Of a stretch of 64,000 nucleotides of DNA, positions 22,098 through 34,114 are shown one piece after another. Numbering within the stretch: the first letter of the stretch is position 1; each line of letters begins with the position of its first letter. Position numbers and translations under genes: made by a program. Under the pieces are notes generated by a model. It was given only the letters and a program-made list of their open reading frames with translations. It was not told where the DNA came from and did no database searches. Location of the stretch: positions 6,449 to 70,448 of the forward strand of contig QANU01021372.1 in NCBI GenBank assembly GCA_003254905.1, read 5' to 3'. The DNA comes from Nissolia schottii. Lineage: Eukaryota; Streptophyta; Magnoliopsida; Fabales; Fabaceae.

Positions 22098-23563
22098 AAA
22101 TAATATATGTTAGTTTTTAATTTTATATTTTTAAATTTATTTATTTTTGTGAAATATATTAAGACCGTACCAATTAATATCTATTAGAACGAACAACGAA
22201 TATTCCAAATAGCGAACCGTCTAAGTACACTCCCGTGTACCATATATTTGGCAAAAATGGTTTATTAGCTGGACAACATTGTTGAGCATAATTCACGACT
22301 ATGCTTTTAATCTCGCCTATCTTCGATTTTAATCTCTCGTCCTCCATTTTTTCTTCGCCAATCTCCAATCAATCTTTTCTACCTACTTGTTGACTCTTTG
22401 TCCTGCAAAAGAGTATTGTGCTATATAACACCACTCATATTTGGCAAGGTAGCATACTACGCACTCGTACCCGTACTTGTACCAAAGAGTATTGTATACC
22501 ATGTGAGTATGGTACAAAAAGTCAAATTCCTCTTGTAGCACTCGAGTCACTCTTGCAGAAGAAAGGGGTATTAGAAATGTTCTTACAGACGAAAGGGGAG
22601 TCAAACCAAGGTTGAAATTTGGATAGAACATTCTCATGGACTTGATTGACTCCCAATCAGCCTCTTGTGGTGTCAAATTCTTCCATTGTATGTATCAATA
22701 CCTGTTGTTCCAGTAAGTCTCCCTAAATAATTTCTATTTGTATAATAATTGCATCATTGTGTGTCCTTGTAGTAGGTAGTCCCTCAGGTTTCTCAAAAAC
22801 AATATTGTAAGTGTGTATCGAAAGGTCTAATTCTAGCTCTAATTTAGCTGATAATTGCAGCAGCAACTATTGTTAGGAGGTACTTGTTGCATGTTCTCAA
22901 GTTATTCGCAGATGGTAAAGCTTCAGGCCAACTAAGCATTCAACCAAGCCTTGGCTTCATCGAACAATGTATAAGGGAACAACCGAAGAGTTACAATAGG
23001 ATGAACTCCTCTATTCTTATGGTTATCACTTTCCTTGAAGAAGCTATCGATAAATTCATATGCGTCCTCGTGAGCTGGACCATGATATCGACAATCCTAA
23101 ACGAACTTGATAAGGCATGGTTGAGCTAGAAGTTCTCAACATCGACGGGTGGTCTCGCAATGGCGAAGATACCACCACCCCCATGATGCCATAGGAAATC
23201 TCTAACCACTTGTCGTGGTGGAGGTAGAGGATCTGACTGCTCATGGTCTGAGTGTACTTTTTCATAATGGTCTGCCATGACCACTACAACTTGTTTCAAC
23301 CTTCTCCTCTCTTTGCAATCTTTTCTGGGTACAATCAATATCAAAATTGAGTGGCAAGACTTGGAGGTTCCTACACATACAATTGTGAAATATACTAGCA
23401 TACCCGTGACAGTCACAAGAAATAAAGGTTTAAAAGCTGAAGCAGAAAATTAAAACAAAAAATTTAATAACAAAAAGGAAAAAAAATTAAAAGAAACTAA
23501 ATTTACCTACTGTTGCAAAATAGTAGTAGTAAGACTTAGTCCCCGGAAATGGCGCCAAAAACT
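22098..23563 (-). mobile_element. Athila/Tat-like Ty3/gypsy internal region with GAG remnant and primer-binding site
   Basis: The minus strand has TGGCGCCATTTCCGGGGA at 23557-23540, the primer-binding site form used by Athila/Tat gypsy elements (Asp-tRNA-like). It sits six bases inside the LTR end at 23564. Downstream in sense order is a GAG-like region (MADHYEKVH near 23270, then ARPPVDVENF near 23130, then a AKAWLN block near 22940). Non-coding or unrecognised internal sequence follows. Segment 22170-22880 is repeated at 29790-30053 plus 34432-34870. No polymerase region is seen. It is broken, with many breaks, and looks old. Confidence 0.7.
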
Positions 23564-23592
23564 TGACGCGCTTAATGTTATCATGTGCACCA
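23564..23592 (-). mobile_element. Sense 3' end of gypsy LTR, split by solo long LTR
   Basis: This is the last 29 bp of the gypsy LTR next to the primer-binding site. It is cut off from the rest of the LTR (27668 onward) by a long LTR. The target duplication is CACCA at 23588-23592 and CACTA at 27668-27672, with one mismatch. Confidence 0.65.
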
Positions 23593-24746
23593 TGAAACAC
23601 CCTAGCTAGCTAGCTAGCTTACACTTAAGTCGTAAACCATGCTTCACTAAGTTGTTATCTGCTTGGTTGGAATACTTATAGTCCTATATTAACTTTAGAA
23701 AATATCTCTTTATTTAAAATATGAACCAATTTAAAACTTTTCATTTCTTTATTAAAACATAAATTATGAACCGTGTGTGTGAATGAAGGCAATATATAAA
23801 ATCGAGCGATAGGGTCTATAAGACTTAGGCGTTTAATAGCATACCAGATAATTACTCACAACATGCTCATATAAATATAAATAATACATACTGGTCCAGA
23901 AATACTTGCACATATGCTTACAATTAAATATTACAAGTACTGCAATCAAAAGCTAATGGCAAACAAATCCATTTAGCTAAAACAAGGTGCCTACACGTCG
24001 TGACGTGTAGTTCTGAAATACAGTCCTGCTGCCTCCCTAGAGTCTCTTGTCTCCAAGGCTCTTCAATGGCCCTCTGCTGCCTCCTCTGTTCCGGCGTACT
24101 TGTCGTGCTCTCCTGGAATCATAAGTGAGTGGGGGATGAGAACATCGCGCTCTCAGTGGGAAGTCTAGGCCAATATCTATTCGGTATTTACTCACTTGTG
24201 ATCCATGCCGCTCAGGAGTTCTCTAAGTGTCATGCATACTAAATTCCCTGCTTTAATTTTATTCTTGCTAATCCTGAGCAGCCCTAATTACTAGGTGACA
24301 GGGGATATACTAATCTTCGTCCTCGTCATTAAGTGTGCATTGTCGGCTTACTATTACTTAGTCGTCATAAGACTTAGAATACTCTAAGAGTTTACTTTAT
24401 AGGGCGATCGTCAATGACTTTTTTCCGCACATACATATCTCACATTCAAACATTTATTTCATAGTATGCATGAGGGGTAATGGGGATTCTCTTACGCGCC
24501 TGAGGCGGCATCCTTCTTGTTTCTTTAAATGTCCACGTTCCCCCTTGTACTCCTAGGAACCATCGCCCTGCCGGTATACAACCTACTCCTTTCCGGATCC
24601 TCGTTACTTAGGGGTAGAGCTTATACCCGAGTGGTAGCGAACCACGGATGCACGAATGCATATAAATCTGGCGGATCGGGATAACCATCGCCTCGCACGA
24701 TGGTGAGGGGAGTGCCCTTTCGACACAGTCGGGAGTGGACTCACTT

Positions 24747-24854
24747 TGTCCGCACCTTCGGGGACATCTTACTTTTTATCTCTGTCCGCACCTTCGGGGA
24801 CATCTTACCTTTTATCTCTGTCCGTACCTTCGGGGACATCTTACGTTTCATCTT
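24747..24854. repeat. 3 x 36-bp tandem array in LTR copy 2
   Basis: Units begin at 24747, 24783 and 24819 with TGTCCGCACCTTCGGGGACA (third copy TGTCCGTACC). They encode the same short peptide in three overlapping frames, a by-product of the period being divisible by three. Confidence 0.95.
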
Positions 24855-25364
24855 TCTCTTTCTTTTCTGTCTTTCCTTTATCTTTATTCATGGCTTATGA
24901 CTTTCTTGACATGTCTTTGTCTTTTCTTTGTCTATGACGGTAGTCATACTCGCAGGCTTAGGCCTGTATTTATCATGAACCAATCCTCCTAACGGGACTG
25001 GTGAGGGGCTTGTCCTTTGGTCGTTCCAAGAGAGGGGGTGCCCTATTATAGAACTATGTTCTTGTCTTCACGGTTCTCTGAGCCCTCATGGTCGGAGCCT
25101 TCTTAAGATATTCCATTTTTCCTAAGATTCAATTATGGTCTTTGTTAAGTTTAGGCGACAACTCCTAATTTTGTAAGGCCGTCCTAAGATCCTGACGATG
25201 ACCGTATCCTCATGATGCATAATAGTATTCATATGGACATAATATACATTATCACGATACACAATATATGACCATTTACATCATACGTTCATTAAAGTAC
25301 AACAACAATTGTCAGGATACTCATAACCTCTTTCTTTCTTTGGAATTTTGGCTATTGAATACCC

Positions 25365-26035
25365 GATGAGTCCTAGACCTCATCGTAGGGTTTTTCATAG
25401 CTCTAAGATCAATTTTCACACATATAACTCCAGATTTTATGCCCAAGGTTCAGCAATTACAGATTCACCCCTTTCTCCTAAAATGCCACCTTTTACCCGA
25501 AAAACCCGATTTTCGTCCGAAATTTTATTCAACCATCAACCGATGGACTCGAGACTTAACCCTACGGTTTTCAATAGCTCTAAACCCATTTTTGATGAAA
25601 ACAAACCCAGATTTTCAGTCTCTTTACCCAAAATTACAGTTCTGCCCTCATATGCTCAAAACTTCATTTTTGCCCGAAAAACCGATTTTCCTTTGAAATT
25701 TTATTTCGCCATAACCCGATGGTCTCAAGTCTTGAACCCAAGGTTTTTGATATCTCTGAAACCATTTTTCATGAAAATAAACCTAGATTTTAGTACCCAT
25801 ACCTGAAATTACAGTTCTGCCCTTTTATGTTCAAAAAGCCATTTTTGCCCAAAAAACCGATTTCCTTCAAAATTTTAGTTAACCGTCATCTGATGGACTC
25901 AAGACTTGACCCGAAGGTTTTTGATAGTTTTGAACCCATTTTTCATGAAAATAAACCTAGATTTTCAACTCTTATATCCAAAATTACAGATTTGCCCTTG
26001 TATACCCAAAACCTCATTTTTGCTCCATGTCACCT
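25365..26035. repeat. About 3.8 x 175-bp tandem array in LTR copy 2
   Basis: GATGGACTCGAGACTT-like marks recur at about 25365, 25542, 25718 and 25892, a period of 174-177 bp. Each unit also has CCCATTTTTCATGAAAAT-like and AAAATTACAGTTCTGCCC-like blocks. The unit length is in the usual plant satellite range. Units differ by roughly 15-20% by eye. Confidence 0.85.
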
Positions 26036-27667
26036 TTCCTCAAAACTCTTCCATGTACAACACTTAAAATATTTTTCCACATATTCCAGCATTCATAAAT
26101 CATATATTATCATCCTCAAATCACAAAAGGACACATGCATGCATCATCCATAACATAACTCAACATATGCTCATAAAGCCACATATCCTCTTGCATGCAA
26201 CATGCAAGCATTCATAGATCTCCAAGAGGATGATTAAATCATGACTTCACCCACAGATTTTTAACCATTCAAAAGTACATTTATCTTAATCAAATCATCA
26301 ACAACACAAGCAAATTCATTTCAAGGCATAAAACACATATTATGCGCATTTTCTCATAAATCACATAAACATGCAAGAAGGCATAGAATCATCAAGGGAT
26401 GGTTTTAGTTAGTTTACCCACTTTTGAAGATGAAGGTGTGTGGTGTGATGAGTGTTGAGTGAGGGCTTCCGAAGGGTCCTTGAGAATTCCAAGCTTGGTG
26501 CTTTCCTTGCTTGCAAGTGGTGTGGCTTAGTGTTCTAGAGAAAACAAGATGGTGTTCCCTCTAGATTTTTGGTGTAGGAAAAATGAAAGAAAGTGATGAG
26601 GAGGAGAGGAGGTGGGTACGGTTTTGACTAGGGAAATTGGTGAGAGAATGCTTGCTTTTTGGTTTAAGGGAATGATGGTTCTTGGGTGGCTTTTCTCCAA
26701 GCTTTTTCTTAGAAACTCTTGATGAGTAAAAGATGAGTGAAGAGTGGAAGTGGGAGGATGAGGGCTGTGCTTTTGCTAGGGAGTAATAAGGCCTCAAATG
26801 CAGACTTTTGTATTAAGTTATGATGGGTAATTATGATAGCTTTTGGCCTTGACCAATGCATGTCTACTGTTTGCCAAAATGAATAAAAAATCACATGATG
26901 GTGGGGGTGGCATGGCTGCAGCCGCAACATGCTCAGCCTTGGGGGAATTTTTGGGCAATTTTTTTATTAAATTATGTTAAAGGGAATAGGTGTAATCATG
27001 CTACTTTTTTGAATATGCCAACGCATGTCCATGGAGTGCTTTAAGAAGCAAAATAAGGGGAAAAAGAGAGACCTTGGCTGCCGTTTTGAGTGCAGACCAT
27101 GGGTGAGCAGATTTTTTCTCCAAAATTGTTACGTGTTCGGTTGTGTTTTATCGTTAACTGTCCGGTTACGCGTGTGTTCGCGTACGCGAAAAATTAACGA
27201 TCGACATAAAAATTATCTAAACATAGTTTAACACTAAATAATCACTTAAAATAGGAAATTGGGATTTAACTAGGATATTCTAAATTTTTTCCCTGTAAAA
27301 AGTGTATTTTTACGGATACTGCCGGTACGCGCGTCAATTTTCGACGGAGACCGAAAATTGCAACGAAAATTACTAAATCAAGCAAATCACCTTTTCCACA
27401 AATTTCTAATAAGGATTTAATTTATATCTAAGGCATTCGCATTTTCTAGGTTTATAAAAATCTATTTTACGAGTGCCTTCGATACCCGTTAAATTCCGAT
27501 GGCGACGGAGAATCGGCGTGATTTCCGCAAAATTTCTCAGGGTTACGAGACCATTACTTTAACTTATATTTTTAGAAAATAACTTTTTAAAATTTTTCAA
27601 TCAAAATAACTGGCTAGTGATTTATTAATTAGGCGAAATTCTTCTTAAGGAAAAGCGGGATGTTACA

Positions 27668-29500
27668 CACTAGTCGCGACAAGTAATAGTGAGTCCTTTT
27701 AAGAATCAAGTACCCATGAGGACTGAGTAACTATGTTATTTTGCAAACAAAGGCACTCTTAGTTATTTAAGGGTTGTTTTCAAATTTTAGAATTAATTGA
27801 GAAAATTAAAGAAAACAATTAAAAGAAAATGCAGCTTAAATAACTTTGGAAGAAGCAAATGAGAGAAAGTGTTAAGACACTTGACTTTCGTTACTCTTGC
27901 CTATCTTGCTAGTTACTATCCTATCCAACTATGATTTTTATCAATTATTCATGGTTAGGATTAGTGCTCACTAGCATCTCTCGAGGTTTAAACAAATTCT
28001 AAGGGTAATTGCCCTAATCTACCAGCCCCGCACACAACTACACATATCACGGTAATCCTTCTCGGGTATTCGCTCAACCTATGGTTTGCCTAACCTAGTC
28101 CTAACTCAGAATCTCTCTCTTGAGTCTCATGTGAAGATACAAAACATTTATATGGTGATCAAGCAGATAAAAATTGCAACCATTATAGATAAGTAAAATT
28201 AATATGGTTAATACCTCAATTGGATAGATATAATCTTGACAACATAGTTGATGGAGAACTTTCGTCTATGCCCTAACTAGAAATTTAGTTCATGAGAGGA
28301 GACAAAATTACAAACATAGAGAGAAAAAGGGATAGAAACATCAAAGAATTACAGCTGAAGGAACTCACAATTGATTGGAGTGATTAACAGAGTTTCCTTG
28401 TGTCTTCTACCTCTCCTCGGGTTGCCTTTACACTCTAATTCACAGCTATGCTCCCTATGGGTCAAACTACTAATGGTTCTATTTATAGTGGTGTTATCAA
28501 GATTGAAAAATCATTATTTTTTTCTACAATGAAGTCCGGCCACTCGAGTGATTAGAAGTGTCGCTCGAGCGACCCTTTTATTTTCGTGAAATGTAATTTT
28601 TACTGCCTCACTGTGTGCTGGAGCTTTCTACACCTATTCTTTATATTTCATGACTCTTTTTCTTGGCTCCAAAGCTTCCCAATCCTTCATGGCTTCCTCC
28701 AATAGTTATTTTGCACTTGAAAATCACTAAAAAAGTCCCTATTTCTACCTAACATGCATAAAATCTTTGTTTATGCAACCTGGGTTAATTTCTACATGAA
28801 TTCATGCAAATGCAACCTAATATACAACTAAAATTCCTAAAACCTACATGAATTACAGTTACAGACTAGGCCTAAAGACCCTACCTAGGACCCATCTTGG
28901 CCCACGGATCATGGGCCTTAGGTTCATGAAGCCCATACGCACTTACACCAGAATTAAAGTTCCATCAATCACATGGAAAGATCCCTTGCCCAGAGGAAAA
29001 TCTACAATCACAACCCTATCACCGGCAAGCATCTCGATCCCCACAAACCTCACCCCAGCTATACAAGAGACTAAGCTCGCCAGATATCAGCTAGAACTCA
29101 TCTCTCTTGATCCTATATTCTGATCCTACCTCTACTTACTTAAGTGCAGGAGTCGTTGCAGGTATACCCAATTCAGCTTTAAAGACCCATTGAGGAGTTT
29201 TGGAGTCCAACCTATTTCGAGGATCTTCCTTCTCGGTAAAATTATTAAGCATAAAGAACTTTGATTTGAGAGTTATCAAGCATTGAGTTAAGAGAAATAA
29301 ATGAGTTGAGGGTGAGACTTGAGACAAGAAAGCAAGTAGTAGGTGCGACACCATGGCAGCCTGATAGAGATAAAGGAAATGGGGTTTAATAAACAAGTGA
29401 TTTTAGGGTTTGATTTTTTTGAATAGAAACCGACCCTTACTAGGCAGCTTTTGGGCCATAGGGTGGTTAAGTTTTTTGAGGTCAATCTCAAATGGGTCAT
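27668..29500 (-). mobile_element. Athila/Tat-like Ty3/gypsy LTR, proximal copy
   Basis: This continues the LTR interrupted at 23592. The sense strand is minus, with a TATA box (TATAAATAG) near 28485 and a 14-bp palindrome GTCGCTCGAGCGAC near 28558-28572. It is similar to 20651-21500 over its first 780 bp. The outer (sense 5') LTR boundary is not clear. Between 28850 and 29500 there is sequence I cannot assign to LTR or internal region with confidence. No long coding frame is convincing. Confidence 0.55.
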
Positions 29501-30053
29501 GATAAAATTTAATTTTTGTGTGGTTATTTATACAATTAAATAAAGAGAATTTTTTATTTTTGTGCCCATTTTTTACCCTTATCCACTCTCACATTTTAGG
29601 TAGTTATTTAACCTACTCTATAGTTACTCTTTTTTTTATTTGCAACTTCTTTTGAAAAATTGTCTAAAATAAAATTTGCATTCCTTTTGAATTCAACTAG
29701 TTCCACTGTCTATTCTATTTCTTTTTTCTTTTACATTGTTATCTATCTTCCATACTTGACAAACACAATGTTCCTGTCAAGACACACCATGCCAATTAAT
29801 ATCTATTAGAACGAACCGTGAATATTCCAAATAGCAAATCGTCTAAGTATACCCCACGTGTACCATATATTTGGTAAAAATGGTTTGTTAGCTCAACAAC
29901 ATTGTTGAGCATAATGCACGACTATGCTTTTTAATCTCACCTATCTTCCATTTTCTTTAGGAAAAAACTCTTTACTCTATTTTTTCTCTGCCATTATCCA
30001 ATCAATCTTTTCTACCTACTTGTCGAGTCTTTGTCTTGCAAAAGAGTATCGTG
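29501..30053 (-). mobile_element. Athila/Tat-like internal region, part 1 (before Mutator insertion)
   Basis: It matches 21510-21660 and 22160-22410, including the CCAATTAATATCTATTAGAACG, TGTACCATATATTTGG and CAATCAATCTTTTCTACCTA blocks. It ends in the left copy of the 10-bp target duplication GAGTATCGTG at 30044-30053. Confidence 0.65.
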
Positions 30054-30335
30054 GAGTTTTTTACTCTTTTGCCCTTGTAACAGGGACTAATTACCAAACT
30101 ACCCCCGTTTCAAAACTTATTACACAACTACCACCGTTTGGGCTAACGTGAACTTCGCGGTACACGTGGACAGCCACGTCAGATACGCCAACATGGTTGG
30201 CGAATATGGCCTAAATTCGCCAACACGGTTGGCAAATTCCTAACAAACCTAAATGCACTATTTACCCTAATTTTGCCGACGCAGTAGGCGAATTCAACAT
30301 GAATTTGCCACCCGTGTTGTCGAACCCATCCCACG
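30054..30335 (+). repeat. MULE terminal inverted repeat, left
   Basis: It pairs with the complement of about 34115-34421. It contains repeated TTGGCGAAT / ATTCGCCAA motifs and the AACGGTGGTAGTTG-type block in complement. Confidence 0.85.
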
Positions 30336-30339
30336 TGGC

Positions 30340-30835
30340 ACACACCCTAACCTAAACCCTAATCCCCAGAATTAACCAGCTTGGCTGTAAACCAAAACCC
30401 TAATCCCCGTAATCAATAGGTTTGGCCCTAAACTTAAATTCTAATTTGATTTGGCCGTAAACCGAAACCCTAATACCCGTAATCAACCGATTTGACCCTA
30501 AACCTAAATCCTACTCCCCGTAATCAATCGATTTGCCCGTAATTCAAAACCCTAATATCTGCAATCAACCGATTTGGCCCTAAACCTAAACCTTAATTTG
30601 ATTTGGCCATAAACTAAAACCCTAATCTCCATAATCAACCGGTTTGGCCCCAAACCTAAACCCTAATTTGATTTGGCCATAAACCTAAACCCTAATCCCC
30701 GTAATCAACTAATTTGGTCCTAAACCTAAACCTTAATTTGATTTGGCCCTAAACCTAAACCCTAATCCCCGTAATCAATCGGTTTGGCCGTAAACCTAAA
30801 CCCTAATCCCTGTGATCAACCGCAAGACTATTCTC
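30340..30835. repeat. Telomere-like minisatellite inside the MULE
   Basis: About a dozen degenerate units of some 35-45 bp alternate CCCTAAACCTAAACCCTAA-like runs with AATCCCCGTAATCAACCG and TTTGGCC blocks. The array lies between the left TIR and the end of the transposase frame. CCCTAAA is the plant telomere unit, but the array is interrupted and degenerate, so a telomeric origin is only one possibility. Confidence 0.85.
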
Positions 30836-31175
30836 ATTTTTTCATTAGCGAATCAAAGCATAGGCTTGAACCCTAATCAATTGGTTTCGCTCTTGAATTT
30901 TGCAAACCGGTTTGACGAATGTGAACACATAAATTGCTATTTTAACTATACCTACAACCTTAAGCTTAAGTGGTTATCTTCTGCCAATTATAACATTGAT
31001 AATGATAATAAATTCATATGTATTAAAAATTGCATGTCTTGCATAAAATTAAAAAACGTAAGTCAAAATATCGTTACATATGTTTTTAAACAAAGCGACA
31101 AAAAATCATAAGTCTACTAATGCTCAGCTGGGGGATCAGTGTGTGGCGGTCTAGGAGCTGGATCAGACGGGCCAG

Positions 31176-33527
31176 GCTATGATGGATCAGTGCAATGCTT
31201 GGAACATCCCACAGTCACACTAACCCTCTGTCAGGCTTAAAGTATATTTTTTCCCAATTTCTTGTGTTTAAGGGTTGAATGCCTCTTTAACAAGAAACTT
31301 AGCTACTTGCCTATTGACCAAGGTGACGTGGTGGGAACTTGCCTTGTTGATGCTTGGACCCCAGATTGCATAAAAAACATCAGTGTATTGTTGATGCTCA
31401 ACATAAAGCTTCTTCTCGGCCTCGACCCTTCTCTTGACGAAGTATTCCACCAATTTGAAATAAGTCATTTGAACTAGGGCTATTATTGATAGACATCTGG
31501 CCCCCTTTAAGACTCCGTTGATGCACTCTGACAGATTCGTTGTCATATGACCAAACCTTCAGCTGCCATCATCATATGCTAAACTCCACTTTTCTTTGGG
31601 AATCTGATTAATCCAGTTGGTAATTTCCTCTGATTCAGTGAAGCTTTCCAACCTTGCATCAAATTTGGGCCGACAAGGTTCACGCCCTACAAAAATTGGG
31701 CCATATTATTACCTATGTGATTCATCAATTTAGGGAAAGACAAAATGAAAGAAACAAGGCTATTACCTATGCGCTTCAGAGAGTTCTTTAGGGACACGTT
31801 ATGGAACTTGCTGTTGAAATTGCTGGCAATGTGACGTAGACAGTACATGTGATACCCATGAGGTGGTTGCCATCCTAGGTGCACATTATCTACTGCTGTT
31901 ATGATGCTCTTGTGCCGATCAGATATGAGACATATCCCATTCTGTTGTGTGACATGTTGACGCAGACAAGCTAAAAACTAACTCTATGCCTCTTTTGTTT
32001 CCCCGTCTACAATAGCAAATGCAAGGGGCAATGGCCTTCGATTTTTGTCTTGTGTAGTTGCAATTAACAGTTTTTGCTTATATTTGGCATACAAATGAGT
32101 CCCATTAACTTGGATAAATGGCTTGCAAAACCGAAATCCAAGCACACATGGCTTGAAACCCCAAAACAAACGAACAAATTAGCGCTTAGAGGAATCAACA
32201 CGATTATGCACCACATGGTCATTGGTTTCCAACAAGACCACAGTGTCTGGCATAAAATGTTTCATGGCCTCCAACCATCTAGGCAACCTCTCGTATGATT
32301 CTTCCCAACCACCAAATATCTCAGTGCATGCTCGTTGTTTCGCCAACCAAGCCTTCCGATAGGACAAATTGTAACCAAATATATTCTTGATCCTCTTAAG
32401 TATCATGCATATCTCAACATCAGGCCCTGTTCTAACCATGCCTTGCATATACTTCTGGACCAACATAGACCACAGCTTCTTATGATCTTGAGTCATACCA
32501 ATGTTTACACAGGTATGCGGCCCACTGTATTGAGAGATCTTCTACTGATTACATCTCTTACTGTTAATTGCTCTAACCCTCCAATTGCCAAAAGCCCCAA
32601 ACTGAGAACACTTAGCAATTAGTCTCTGTGTATCAGAGTGATCAACCTTATAATCTCGATGTCGTTTGATAGAATAGTGATCTAAAGCTGATTTGACTAC
32701 ATCTTTTGTTGGAAATTGCAATCCAACAAACAGTTCTCCTTGTGAATTCCATGCATCATACTCAGCAGGGCCGAAGCTATCAGACGACCCAGCAAAAGCT
32801 TCCGAATTAATCTCTAAAAATTGAGGACAAGGAGGCCTGAACACATTTTTAGGAGTAATACTAGCTAGATGAAAATTGCTAGCGTACACACTAATTGGAG
32901 GGTCAGGGGTAGGAATCGAGTGGATCGGGAAACTTGATGCACATTAACATATGCATCAACCTCGTCTTCTGAATCCATACTTATATCATCATCATGATCA
33001 TCGGCAGCAGCAGGTAACAACTCTTCATTGTCACTTGTGTCAGATAACACTTCTCTCATATTGGGTGAAGTTGTATGTGGGGAATGAAAGGTGGCAGGGT
33101 TTTGGGATGGGATCACTTCTTCAAACATGGGGGCAGAACACCTCATTGACTGTTGCATCCATATAGGATTTGAAGGACCACTCTCAATGTGCACATGACT
33201 ACTCTCTCCTTCCCTTGTCTCTATTTCGACAAAAAGATCCATAAACTCATGTGGACCAGCTTCAAACACATCTATCATGCAGTCAATGTCATCATCATCA
33301 ACCATGTCACAACCATAATATTTCGCCTCCGCACCCGACCCTTGAATTAGCCAATAAAACATTCTTGATACTACTTGATTCTGTTCTAGCCTTAATTTCA
33401 AAAATACTTTCTTCTTCAAATCTTCTATACGCATGCCCCTCCTAATGATAACAGACTTTGGCATAGGCCCATCATACATCAACCCACGTTCACCCTCGTA
33501 CATTCTCCCATTAGAATGAACAAACAC
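31176..33527 (-). pseudogene. MULE transposase (MURA-like), decayed
   Basis: Reading the minus strand from 33527, the N-terminal region of about 190 residues starts MFVHSNGRMYEGERGLMYDG and ends in an acidic tract (DDHDDDISMDSEDEVD). The MuDR-type domain follows near 32540-32760 (LFVGLQFPTKDVVKSALDHY, RDYKVDHSD). The MULE catalytic domain lies near 31890-32140 (PFIQVNGTHLYAKYK, CLISDRHKSI) and continues to about 31690 (PPHGYHMYCLRHIASNF). A C-terminal SWIM zinc-finger remnant (CDCGMFQALH) lies near 31180-31210. The first catalytic Asp, normally in a VDGTHL context, is Asn here. Frame changes near 32880, 32520, 32175 and 31980 and stops near 31250 break it. It cannot encode a working transposase, although the domain order is complete. 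Confidence 0.88.
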
Positions 33528-33549
33528 AACAAGAGGTTTTCCAAAACAT

Positions 33550-33760
33550 TACCCGTCAAACATACATACAATAACAATCTATCTATTCGATAAATCTATA
33601 CAACATACAACAGCAACAATCTACACATACCACAACAACAGCAACCTATACATACAATAGCAACAATCTACACATGCCACAACCACAGCAACCTATACAT
33701 ACAACAACAACATTCTATACAATAGCAACAACATACAAATTATATTACAGTATGTACCAA
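33550..33760. repeat. CAACA/ATACA-rich tandem sequence upstream of the MULE transposase
   Basis: Repeated CAGCAACAATCTACACAT and CAGCAACCTATACATACA blocks with a period of roughly 55-60 bp, present about twice. They lie in the 5' leader of the minus-strand transposase. Confidence 0.65.
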
Positions 33761-34114
33761 TGTATCATAAATTGTCACTAACACAGACAACATACAATAT
33801 TATACTACTCTATACAATAATCTACTATAAATCGCTAACACAAACTAATCAAGTAAACATTTACATACTCAATTTCAATTAATTGAACTAATAGAACTAA
33901 TAGAAATAATAAATTTTCGTAAGTTTCGTAAGTTAAAACTTACAAGACTGATGCAAAAATCGAAGTTGAGAGCGGCCGGGACAGGTGGTCAGCAAGAGCA
34001 AGAGCTCTGGAATTCTAGAGTGAGGAAATTTCTAGAGAGAAAAGTGAAATTTAGGAAAATGAGAGGAGTGCTACGGAATGGGGAGGGAAAGAGTGATTTA
34101 AAGGACACAGGGCT

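Larger units (their letters stand above)
23593..27667 (-). mobile_element. Solo long LTR, Tekay/Del-like, copy 2
   Basis: It starts TGAAACACCCTAGC and ends GCGGGATGTTACA, giving 4075 bp with a near-perfect 5-bp target duplication inside a gypsy LTR. Blocks shared with the other copies include TGGAATCATAAGTGAGTGGG (near 24115-24135), CCGCTCAGGAG with CTCTAAGTG (near 24210), the TCTTACGCGC block (near 24490) and GCATGAGGGG. There is no GAG/POL and no second LTR, so it is a solo LTR. It has its own tandem arrays, 3 x 36 bp and about 3.8 x 175 bp. The apparently long frames on the + strand at 25348-26153 are produced by the 175-bp array and are not genes. Confidence 0.85.

Noticed and set aside
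21576-22103. A 175-codon frame
   Set aside because: It is almost entirely the N gap.
25348-26153. Overlapping + strand frames of 152 and 108 codons as possible genes
   Set aside because: They come from the 175-bp tandem array in an LTR and repeat the same peptide pattern. There is no domain and no splice context.
28848-29123. 91-codon + strand frame starting MNYSYRLGLKTL
   Set aside because: It lies in gypsy LTR/internal sequence on the antisense strand, with no recognisable domain.
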